From Sulfurivirga caldicuralii (lineage in GTDB: Bacteria; Pseudomonadota; Gammaproteobacteria; Thiomicrospirales; Thiomicrospiraceae): a stretch of DNA of 64,000 nucleotides. Position numbers and translations under genes: made by a program. The stretch spans positions 455,029 to 519,028 of the forward strand of contig NZ_FSRE01000002.1 in NCBI RefSeq assembly GCF_900141795.1. The letters are read 5' to 3'. This document shows, one piece after another, positions 6,892-14,621 of this stretch. The notes below the pieces were generated by a model. The model was given only the letters and a program-made list of their open reading frames with translations. It was not told the origin of the DNA and ran no database searches. Each line of letters begins with the position of its first letter. The first letter of the stretch is position 1.

Positions 6892-9323
6892 GCCTGTGCC
6901 CTGGGCTTCCGTGTCCGCTTGCGACGCGGCTTGCGCTTGGGTGCATCCGTCGCCTTTTTATCCGCATCCGCGCCGCCGACCTGAGCGGCCGCTTTCTTGC
7001 TACCACGCCCGCGCCCGCCGCGACGACGAGGCTTGCGCTTTTTCGCCTCCTCATCGCGACCGGCTTCGGCCTGAGCCTCAGTCACATCACCGGCTTCATT
7101 GTCCACCCCCAGCTCATCAGGCGCCTTGAGCAGGCGCAACTCCACCTTGCGCTCGTCCAGATTGACCTGCGCCACCTGAACCCGCACCGGATCGCCGATA
7201 CGGAAGCGGCGCCTGGTGCGCTCACCGACCAGACAGTGACGGGCCCGGTCATAGACAAAATAGTCGTCACCCAGCTCGGTTACATGGACCAGACCTTCCA
7301 CATACAGCGGCTGCAGTTCCACAAATATGCCGAAATTGGTTACCGCCGAAATGATGCCGTCATACTCGTTGCCTAAATGGTGGGAGAGGTATTCGCACTT
7401 GAGGAAGTTCACCGCATCGCGTGTTGCTTCATCGGCGCGGCGCTCCGTTTCGGAGCAGTGGCCGCCGATCTCTTCCATACGCGGCAGGTCATAGGGATAC
7501 AGTTCCTTCTCAAGCACATGGCGCAGGGCACGGTGAATAATCAGGTCCGGGTAGCGACGGATGGGTGAGGTAAAGTGGGTATAGCAGTCGAAATTCAGAC
7601 CGAAGTGCCCCTTGTTCTCCGGCTGGTACACTGCCTGATTCATGCTACGCAGCATGACCGTCTGCACCAGGTTCGCATAGGGCTTGCCTTCCACCTGCTT
7701 GAGCACTGCCGCAAAATCGGCTGCAGTGGGCGCATCACCACCCCGCAGCGTCAGGCCAAAGTCGGCCAGGAAGGTACGCAATTCCTGCAGACGCTCCGGC
7801 TTGGGCGGCTCGTGCACGCGGTACAGGATTGGGAAATCAAATTTGGCGAGATGCTTGGCCGCGGCCACATTGGCCATCAGCATGCACTCCTCGATCAACT
7901 TGTGCGCATCGTTGCGGATAACCGGCACGATCTCCTTGATCTTGCGGTTTTCATCAAACTCGATGCGGGTTTCCACCGTATCAAAGTCCAATACGCCGCG
8001 CTGTTCACGCTGCTTGCGCAGCACCTGATACAGTTCGTACAGTTCCTTGACGTGCGGCAAAACCGCTTTCAGATCTTCGGAACAGGCGTAATTTTCGTTC
8101 GTCAGCGCCTGATAAACCTCGTCATAGGTCAGACGTGCATGGGAATGCATCACCGCCGGGTAAAACTGGCTGCGGCGCAGTTTGCCCTCTTCGGAAATTT
8201 CCATGTCCGCCACCATGCACAGACGATCCACGTGCGGGTTCAGGGAGCACAGCCCATTGGAAAGCTTTTCAGGCAGCATGGGTACGGTCAGTTGCGGGAA
8301 ATAGACACTGTTGCCCCGCCGATAGGCATCTTCATCCAGCGCGCTGCCAGGCTGCACATAGTGGGATACGTCAGCGATGGCCACCACCAGCCGCCAGCCG
8401 TTCTTGCGTCGCTTGGCAAATACGGCATCATCAAAGTCCTTGGAATCCACCCCGTCAATGGTCACCAGTGGCAGATGACGCAAATCCTTGCGCCCCTTCT
8501 TCTCCTCCTCAAGCACCGTATCCGGAATCTCATCCAGCTCGGCCAGAGCTTCGGCAGACCACTCATTGGGGATGTCATAGGCGTAGATGGCCGACTCGAT
8601 TTCAAGACCGGGATCCAGATAATCACCCAGCACCTTGATGACACGACCTACGGGACCTGAACGGCGTGTGGGCTGGCGAATGATTTCTGCCAGAACAACC
8701 TGGCCTTCCTTCGCACCCCCCAGGCCGTCGCCGGGGATGAAAAGGTCCTGCGTAATGCGCGGATTGCTGGGCTGCACCCAGGCCAGTCCGTATTCATCCA
8801 GATGCAGACGGCCGAGAATCTTCTGTGTATGGCGACGAATGACTTCGACGATGACACCTTCCTTGCGGCCTCGCTTGTCCTCGCCGACGACAGAAACCAG
8901 CACTTCGTCGCCGTGCAGCACCTTGTGCATTTCATGGGCGGGGATGTAAATGTCCTCTGCACTCACCTCCGGATCTTCCGGCACCAGAAAGCCGAAGCCG
9001 TCCGGATGGCCAATGATGCGGCCCTTGACCAGATGCATGCGCTTGACGATGCCGTAGGCACCGCGGCGATTGCGCAGCAGCTGGCCATCGCGCACCATCG
9101 CCTTGAGCCGACGTGACAGGCCTTCCAGACGCTCTTCGTCCTCAATACCGAGACGGGCCGCAATCACCTTGAATGGAAGCGGCTTTCCTTCTTCCTCGAG
9201 AAACTTGAGAATGAATTCACGGCTGGGGACAGGGTTTTCATACTTTTCCGCTTCGCGCTCGGCGTGCGGATCTGCAGCAATGGGATCAACCTTGCTGCGC
9301 TTGTTGTTTTCCTGATCTTGCAT
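6888..9323 (-). CDS. rnr: Ribonuclease R, 3'-5' exoribonuclease
   Basis: Processive exoribonuclease that degrades structured RNA and takes part in RNA quality control. The start at 9323 (MQDQENNKRS) gives 811 aa, very near E. coli RNase R (813); longer in-frame starts exist but have poor context. Order of domains: N-terminal helix-turn-helix (about 45-115), cold-shock OB folds (about 120-280), RNB catalytic domain with metal-binding KDFDD (Asp296, Asp298, Asp299), S1 domain (about 650-735) and a Lys/Arg-rich tail ending KPRRKRTRKPRAQA. First gene of rnr-rlmB. Confidence 0.95.
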   Translation of the reverse strand: MQDQENNKRSKVDPIAADPHAEREAEKYENPVPSREFILKFLEEEGKPLPFKVIAARLGIEDEERLEGLSRRLKAMVRDGQLLRNRRGAYGIVKRMHLVKGRIIGHPDGFGFLVPEDPEVSAEDIYIPAHEMHKVLHGDEVLVSVVGEDKRGRKEGVIVEVIRRHTQKILGRLHLDEYGLAWVQPSNPRITQDLFIPGDGLGGAKEGQVVLAEIIRQPTRRSGPVGRVIKVLGDYLDPGLEIESAIYAYDIPNEWSAEALAELDEIPDTVLEEEKKGRKDLRHLPLVTIDGVDSKDFDDAVFAKRRKNGWRLVVAIADVSHYVQPGSALDEDAYRRGNSVYFPQLTVPMLPEKLSNGLCSLNPHVDRLCMVADMEISEEGKLRRSQFYPAVMHSHARLTYDEVYQALTNENYACSEDLKAVLPHVKELYELYQVLRKQREQRGVLDFDTVETRIEFDENRKIKEIVPVIRNDAHKLIEECMLMANVAAAKHLAKFDFPILYRVHEPPKPERLQELRTFLADFGLTLRGGDAPTAADFAAVLKQVEGKPYANLVQTVMLRSMNQAVYQPENKGHFGLNFDCYTHFTSPIRRYPDLIIHRALRHVLEKELYPYDLPRMEEIGGHCSETERRADEATRDAVNFLKCEYLSHHLGNEYDGIISAVTNFGIFVELQPLYVEGLVHVTELGDDYFVYDRARHCLVGERTRRRFRIGDPVRVQVAQVNLDERKVELRLLKAPDELGVDNEAGDVTEAQAEAGRDEEAKKRKPRRRGGRGRGSKKAAAQVGGADADKKATDAPKRKPRRKRTRKPRAQA

Positions 9324-9423
9324 TTTGATTCTTAACCTTTTCTTGTTGCAGGATGATTCAATGCTGACCGAAGTCAGCGAGTGCGCCACACGTCTTGGCC
9401 AGACGCGGTCTGCACCGATTTGT

Positions 9424-9489
9424 CACACCCTCCAAAACCTGTCAATTCTTGCAACATGCTGCAAAAAAACACAGGTTTTGCAGGGTGTG
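9424..9489. repeat. Long imperfect inverted repeat upstream of rnr
   Basis: Two 19-bp arms, 9424-9442 and 9471-9489, are complementary with one mismatch (core CAAAACCTGT/ACAGGTTTTG) around a 28-nt loop that holds a second small hairpin (TTGCA/TGCAA). It lies 100 bp before rnr, next to a MITE-like element whose ends share the string AGGTTTTGC. It may be a structured leader, an operator or a relic element end. Confidence 0.6.
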
Positions 9490-9538
9490 GTCGCGATTAT
9501 ACTTTATGCACCACGGCATAAAACGGCAGAACACCTTT

Positions 9539-9804
9539 GGCATCTGCGCAAAACCTCTGAGTGCGCTCGCGGTGCAGGCGCGATGGGGTAGATGCAAGGC
9601 GCGAGCCGCAGGGTTTGGTGGCTCCAAATCCAAGGCGAGCAACACAGCAAATGCCGCCATCCCGCCGCAATCCGAAGGGGGCGATTCTGAGCCAGTGCTG
9701 CGATGTGGATCGCTGACATGGAATGACCATGCTGCGCTCCCCACGCCTTACCTTGAACCAGAATCGCCACTGTAGCGACCGTTCAGAGGTTTTGCGGAGG
9801 TGCC
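9539..9804. mobile_element. MITE-like repeat, copy 1
   Basis: 266-bp element with perfect 13-bp terminal inverted repeats, GCAAAACCTCTGA (9548-9560) and its complement (9783-9795), extending to about 22 bp with two mismatches at the outer edges. Its interior is closely similar to 18560-18833, and internal arms GGCGATTCTG/CAGAATCGCC add a nested hairpin. No frame looks coding. It sits between divergent rnr and the mltF-like gene, presumably in the latter's leader. Confidence 0.8.
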
Positions 9805-9878
9805 CTATCTTTACCTTACACACTTTCCAGTGCGTGGTAGACTGCTGAAGGTGCCTTGTGGAGGAGCATGGATGCCGG

Positions 9879-11390
9879 ATGATGAATTTCCGTAAATGGC
9901 GCTGGCTATTCGCCTGCCTCCTTTCAGGGTGGCTTGCGGGTGGCCTGGCGCAGGAAGACGAAGCGTATTCATTTAATGGGCGCCTGTTGCTGCCTTTTCA
10001 AGGGGACCTGCCCGAAATGCAGCAGCGCCGCCTGATTCGCGTACTCGTCAATCCATCACGCACCAACTTTTTTTTCGAAGGCGATCGCATTCGCGGCATC
10101 GAGCATGAACTGCTGAGCCGCTACGAACAATTTCTCAATCGCGGCCCGCGAAAACAGCGCTACCGCATTCACCTTATCTATCTGCCCACCCCTTTCAGTG
10201 TCGTGCTGGATGGGGTGATAACCGGCAAGGGTGACATCGGTGCGGCCGGGCTGACCATCACCCCTGAACGCGCCAATCTGGTAGCCTTTACCAAGCCCTA
10301 TCTCACAGGCATCAATGAGGTACTTGTCACTGCTGCTGATGTACCGCAGCCCAGGCGGCTGGAAGACCTATCTAACAAGGTGGTGGTTGTGGTGCGTCAC
10401 AGCAGCTATGCCGCCCATCTGCAGCTCTTCAATCTGGCACTGGGACAGGCTGGCCTGCAGCCCATGGAGGTGGTTCAGGCCGACCCCACCCTGGAGGCAG
10501 AGGATATTCTTGAGCTGGTCAACGAGGGACTCGTGGACTACACCGTTGTGGACAGCCATATCGCTGCGCTGTGGGAAAAGGTCCTGCCCAATATCCGCGT
10601 GCACGAGAATTTCGTGTTTCACTATGGTGGCGAAATCGGCTGGGCAGTGCGCAAGACCAACCCCAAGTTGCTTCGCTCACTCAATGACTTCATTGAGCGC
10701 TATGCCAGGCCGGGCAAACTGCTCAGCAACATTCTCTACAAACGCTACTTTGAAAACACGCGCTGGCTGAATCAGGACTTCACGCAAAGCGCCCGGAAAG
10801 GCTTCCGGTGCTACAAGCCGTGGCTGCATACTTTTGCAGATTTCTTCGATTTTCCCTGGCATCTGCTGGCTGCTGTCGCCTATACGGAATCACACCTGAA
10901 CCCTCGCAAGAGGAGCAGTGCCGGGGCGGTGGGGTTGATGCAGATCAAGCCGGTCATTGCCCGTCAGTTTGGCATCCGCAATCTGTACGACCCCTATGAC
11001 AACCTGTTTGCCGGCAGCGCCTATCTGGCCTGGCTACGGGATATCTATTTTGATGAACCCGGCTACACGCCCGAAGAACGTCTCAATTTTGTGCTAGCCG
11101 CCTATAATGCCGGCCCTACCCGCGTTCGCAAACTGCAAAAGGAAGCCGCTGCACGCGGACTCGATCCCTACAAGTGGTTTTACAACGTGGAAATCGTCGC
11201 ACGTCAGCGTATTGGGCACGAAACCGTCAATTATGTGGCCCGCGTACGCAAGACCGAAACCGCGCTACGGTTGATGGAGGCCCTTGAAGAACACCAGCGC
11301 CGCGTCAAGCTGAACCTTCTCGCCCGTCAGGACGATACACCCGCACATCAAACCCCTGCGTCAGCAGATGCTGCCCGTGCAGCTGACTGA
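9879..11390 (+). CDS. mltF: Membrane-bound lytic murein transglycosylase, MltF-like
   Basis: Predicted exported enzyme that cleaves peptidoglycan glycan strands. An N-terminal hydrophobic signal (LFACLLSGWLAGGLAQ) leads into a family-3 solute-binding-like domain (about residues 50-295). The C-terminal SLT domain carries AYTESHLNPRKRSSAGAVGLMQ with the catalytic Glu, and the NAGPTRV motif. This solute-binding plus SLT order is that of MltF. Start chosen at the first ATG of a MetMet pair; a GTG at 9858 is in frame, and GAGGAG lies between the two. The last 86 bp overlap the convergent thiI gene. It has no evident operon partner. Confidence 0.88.
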   Translation: MMNFRKWRWLFACLLSGWLAGGLAQEDEAYSFNGRLLLPFQGDLPEMQQRRLIRVLVNPSRTNFFFEGDRIRGIEHELLSRYEQFLNRGPRKQRYRIHLIYLPTPFSVVLDGVITGKGDIGAAGLTITPERANLVAFTKPYLTGINEVLVTAADVPQPRRLEDLSNKVVVVVRHSSYAAHLQLFNLALGQAGLQPMEVVQADPTLEAEDILELVNEGLVDYTVVDSHIAALWEKVLPNIRVHENFVFHYGGEIGWAVRKTNPKLLRSLNDFIERYARPGKLLSNILYKRYFENTRWLNQDFTQSARKGFRCYKPWLHTFADFFDFPWHLLAAVAYTESHLNPRKRSSAGAVGLMQIKPVIARQFGIRNLYDPYDNLFAGSAYLAWLRDIYFDEPGYTPEERLNFVLAAYNAGPTRVRKLQKEAAARGLDPYKWFYNVEIVARQRIGHETVNYVARVRKTETALRLMEALEEHQRRVKLNLLARQDDTPAHQTPASADAARAAD

Positions 11391-12762
11391 GCACGCCCTT
11401 GTCGCAATAAAGCAGATAACGCTTGCTCGGATCCAGCTCTGCAAAGCGGCGGTTGAGTTGATGAAACGAGATCTGCAGCGAAGCTTCGGGCAATGGACGC
11501 GCCTGTGCCTGCTCCGGCATGCGGATATCCACCACCACATCCCCGTCTGCCACCGCATTGACCACCGGAACCGCCTGCTGTGCATTGATATTGGCCACCA
11601 GCTCATCCACATTGAAACGCTCGCGCCGTGCGACCGCATCCTCCAGGAGGGAAAAATCGAAGCGTTTTTCCGCCTCAGCCAGTTTCTTGAAGGACCCATG
11701 GGTCACCGGATTGCGTGAAATCACGCCACAGTATTCCGGCATGGTCTCGGCAAATTCACGGGTGCCAATTTGGTCCGCCAGACGGATGATGTCCGGCTTG
11801 TCCATCATGGCGAGTGGACGCAGCACCAGCTTGTCCGTGGCCTGATCGATCAGGGCCAGGTTGCGCAACGTCTGACTTGACACCTGTGCAACGCTTTCGC
11901 CGGTCACTAGTGCGTCCAGCCCCATCTCGTCTGCCACCCGTTCGGCTGCCATCAGCATCAGACGCTTGAGCATCACCCCCATGTAGCTGTCGGGAACCTG
12001 CGTCAGCAGCCCCTCCACCACACCTTCAAAGGGGACGGAAATGAACCTGACCCGATGGGAACTGCCAAAGCGCTGCCACAGGTAATAGCTCACCTGCTTC
12101 ACACCAATATCATGGGCAATACCCCCCAGATTGAAAAACAGGAAGTGGGTCTTGATGCCACGGCGCATGCTCAGGTAGGACGCCACCGTAGAATCAAACC
12201 CGCCCGATACCAGCGACAACGCCTCGCCCTGGGAGCCCAGCGGGTAGCCGCCCAGGCCGGGGAGACGCGCGTCGATCAGACTCAGGGTATTGTTTTCCAC
12301 CTCCAGCTCCACACGCACGTCCGGGTGGTGCAGATCGACGCCTGCCGTTTCCCCGGTCCGCAGCAGCGCACCACCCACATGGCGCTCGATTTCCTGTGAG
12401 GTAAAGACATGCTGCCCCTTGCGCTTCACCCGCACCACAAAAGTCTTGGCACGCACCCGGTCGGCGGCCTGCTCCACGACAATGCGTGCAATTTCCTCAA
12501 GGGAAACCGGATCAAGACGAAACTGCCGTACCCGCAGAACCTGCTCGATACCTGGTGTATGGGTCAGCAGATCCTCGGCATCATTGGCATGTGCGTCATC
12601 CACCTCCACTTCAATCTTGTCGAGAAAGCGCTTGACCTGTGGCGCCATGTTGCGCTGTAGCAGCATGCGCTTCAGATTGTCTGCCAGCTGCGCGGTCATT
12701 TTCTTTTTGACGCTGGCGCCCTTGATCATGATTTCCGGAAAGAGTTTGACGATATATCGCAT
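11305..12762 (-). CDS. thiI: tRNA 4-thiouridine synthase / thiamine sulfurtransferase ThiI with rhodanese domain
   Basis: Makes s4U8 in tRNA and passes sulfur to ThiS for thiazole synthesis. Start 12762 gives the canonical MRYIVKLFPEIMIKG opening and 485 aa (E. coli 482). Domains: NFLD/THUMP (about 1-165), PP-loop ATPase with SGGFDS, the conserved EYCGVIS cysteine, and a C-terminal rhodanese domain with active-site YCDKGVLS. The ending VYRP plus six residues matches the usual terminus, so the 3' overlap with the mltF-like gene is real and not a readthrough artefact. Confidence 0.95.
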   Translation of the reverse strand: MRYIVKLFPEIMIKGASVKKKMTAQLADNLKRMLLQRNMAPQVKRFLDKIEVEVDDAHANDAEDLLTHTPGIEQVLRVRQFRLDPVSLEEIARIVVEQAADRVRAKTFVVRVKRKGQHVFTSQEIERHVGGALLRTGETAGVDLHHPDVRVELEVENNTLSLIDARLPGLGGYPLGSQGEALSLVSGGFDSTVASYLSMRRGIKTHFLFFNLGGIAHDIGVKQVSYYLWQRFGSSHRVRFISVPFEGVVEGLLTQVPDSYMGVMLKRLMLMAAERVADEMGLDALVTGESVAQVSSQTLRNLALIDQATDKLVLRPLAMMDKPDIIRLADQIGTREFAETMPEYCGVISRNPVTHGSFKKLAEAEKRFDFSLLEDAVARRERFNVDELVANINAQQAVPVVNAVADGDVVVDIRMPEQAQARPLPEASLQISFHQLNRRFAELDPSKRYLLYCDKGVLSQLHGQHLLTQGFDVRVYRPDGREGSA

Positions 12763-12917
12763 GGGTGTCTCAAAGGTTATTAGGGAGAGATAGCACATCT
12801 GCCGTCGGTCGCCTTGCAGCGGGAATACATCGACCCAAGGTCGATCACCTTTTATTTTGCGGCTTTTTCGGCTATGCTTTGCAGAATCATTTTAGCTAAA
12901 TCCAGGAGAAGTTCCCT

Positions 12918-13892
12918 ATGTTGCGTGTCGACGAAATCCTGCGCCGCGATGGTGCATCCGATGAACTGCGCTCTGTTATCAACCACATTCTGGTCGGTTG
13001 CAAGGAAATTGCGCACAAACTGAGCCAGGGCGAGCTGGCCGGCATCCTCGGCTCTACCGAAACCGAAAACGTACAGGGTGAAACGCAGAAAAAGCTGGAC
13101 GTCATCTCCAACGACGTTCTCAAGCATATCCTCAAGCAGGACCCCAACGTGCGCGGCATTGCATCCGAAGAGGAAGACAACACCGTTGCCGCCAACGATG
13201 ATGGCAAGTATCTGGTGACCTTCGATCCGCTGGATGGCTCATCCAATATCGATGTAAACCTGTCTGTCGGCACCATCTTCTCCATTCTGGAAGCTCAGGG
13301 CGAAGGCTCCGGTGACAACATGGAGCTGTTCCTGCAGTCCGGCCGCAACCAGGTTGCTGCCGGTTACGTCCTGTACGGCCCCTCCGCCATTCTGGTGCTG
13401 ACTACCGGCAAGGGCGTGAACTTCTTTACGCTGGATCGCCACATCGGTGAATTCGTGCTGACCAAGGAAAAGGTGTGCATCCCCGAAGACACCAAGGAAT
13501 TCGCCATCAACATGTCCAACCAGCGCTTCTGGGAAAAGCCCATGCAGGATTACATCAGCCACTGCCTGCAGGGTGAAGAAGGCCCCCTGGGCAAGCGCTA
13601 CAACATGCGCTGGGTTGCCTCCATGGTGGCCGAAGTGCACCGCATCCTGGTGCGTGGCGGTATCTTCATGTACCCCTGGGACAGCCGCGATCCCGGCAAG
13701 GCCGGCAAGCTGCGCCTGATGTACGAAGGCAACCCCATGAGCTTCATCGTCGAGCAGGCCTGCGGCCGCTCCACAACGGGGCGCGAAGACATCATGGATA
13801 TTCAGCCTACGGAAATTCACCAGCGTGTACCGGTGGTTCTGGGCTCGAAGAACGAAGTTGAAACCGTCATGCGCTACCACCAGGAGGGCTGA
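12918..13892 (+). CDS. fbp: Fructose-1,6-bisphosphatase class I
   Basis: Hydrolyses fructose-1,6-bisphosphate in gluconeogenesis (and in the Calvin cycle where present). 324 aa. The N-terminal half contains metal-binding [13 protein letters not shown], and the C-terminal half [21 protein letters not shown] good AGGAG lies 12 nt before the ATG at 12918. It is divergent from thiI and is followed by its own terminator, so it appears to be a single-gene unit, with pyrophosphatase next on the same strand. Confidence 0.96.
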   Translation: MLRVDEILRRDGASDELRSVINHILVGCKEIAHKLSQGELAGILGSTETENVQGETQKKLDVISNDVLKHILKQDPNVRGIASEEEDNTVAANDDGKYLVTFDPLDGSSNIDVNLSVGTIFSILEAQGEGSGDNMELFLQSGRNQVAAGYVLYGPSAILVLTTGKGVNFFTLDRHIGEFVLTKEKVCIPEDTKEFAINMSNQRFWEKPMQDYISHCLQGEEGPLGKRYNMRWVASMVAEVHRILVRGGIFMYPWDSRDPGKAGKLRLMYEGNPMSFIVEQACGRSTTGREDIMDIQPTEIHQRVPVVLGSKNEVETVMRYHQEG

Positions 13893-13918
13893 ACGCCAAC
13901 CGGTATTCCATGACATTC

Positions 13919-13943
13919 ACACCCGCGCAAGCGGGTGTTTTTC
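13919..13943 (+). terminator. Rho-independent terminator of fbp
   Basis: Stem ACACCCGC/GCGGGTGT, 4-nt loop, followed by five T. It lies 27 bp after the fbp stop and 28 bp before ppa. Confidence 0.85.
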
Positions 13944-13970
13944 ATTTCCTCAAGGCACAAGGAGCTGAGC

Positions 13971-14501
13971 ATGAGTTTTGCAGACGTACCCGCTGGCAAG
14001 AACATTCCCCACGAAATCAATGTCATCATTGAAATTCCGGCGTTTGCCCCGCCGATCAAGTACGAAATCGACAAGGACACCCAGGTTGTGTGGGTAGACC
14101 GCCTGCAGGCCACCACCATGGCCTATCCGGCCAACTACGGCTACATCAACCAGACCCTCGCCAACGACGGCGACCCGGTTGACGTACTGGTGGTCACCCC
14201 CCATCCACTGATGGTTGGCTGTGTCATTCCCGCCCGTCCCATCGGCATGCTGCGCATGACCGACGACGGCGGTGAAGACAGCAAGATCATCGCTGTCCCC
14301 ACCAGCAAGATGACCACCATCTATGATCATGTGGAAAAGGTGGAAGACCTGCCGCTGATCAAGGAGCAGACCGAACACTTCTTCAGCCATTACAAGGACC
14401 TGGAGAAAGGCAAGTGGGTCAAGATAGAAGGCTGGGAAGACGTCAACATGGCCAAGAAGGAAATCCTCGAGGCCCACGAAAACTTCTGCAGCGGAAAATA
14501 A
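13971..14501 (+). CDS. ppa: Inorganic pyrophosphatase, family I
   Basis: Hydrolyses pyrophosphate from biosynthesis to phosphate. 176 aa from an ATG at 13971 with AAGGAG 7 nt upstream; the frame extends further up, but without a better start. Family I signatures: KYEIDKDTQ, the metal site [10 protein letters not shown], and the C-terminal [17 protein letters not shown]. It lies between two intrinsic terminators and is probably monocistronic. Confidence 0.96.
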   Translation: MSFADVPAGKNIPHEINVIIEIPAFAPPIKYEIDKDTQVVWVDRLQATTMAYPANYGYINQTLANDGDPVDVLVVTPHPLMVGCVIPARPIGMLRMTDDGGEDSKIIAVPTSKMTTIYDHVEKVEDLPLIKEQTEHFFSHYKDLEKGKWVKIEGWEDVNMAKKEILEAHENFCSGK

Positions 14502-14523
14502 CGCTTCCTTTCGCCAGCCATTC

Positions 14524-14552
14524 AAGCCCCGCTCTGCGGGGCTTTTCGTTTT
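14524..14552 (+). terminator. Rho-independent terminator of ppa
   Basis: 9-bp stem AAGCCCCGC/GCGGGGCTT with a 3-nt loop, followed by an interrupted T tract. Confidence 0.85.
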
Positions 14553-14582
14553 TACCGGCATGAAGCCGCACGCTTCACCCGG

Positions 14583-14588
14583 TATAAT
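14583..14588 (+). promoter_or_regulatory. -10 element TATAAT upstream of ppc
   Basis: Consensus TATAAT 33 bp before the ppc start; no good -35 hexamer is visible at 16-18 bp. Confidence 0.5.
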
Positions 14589-14621
14589 GTATCGGTTTTG
14601 AACTTAACAATGGGAGTTGGC

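Noticed and set aside
9395..9823. Small open frames inside MITE copy 1
   Set aside because: Frames differ between the two copies, contain no motif, and reflect the inverted-repeat composition.
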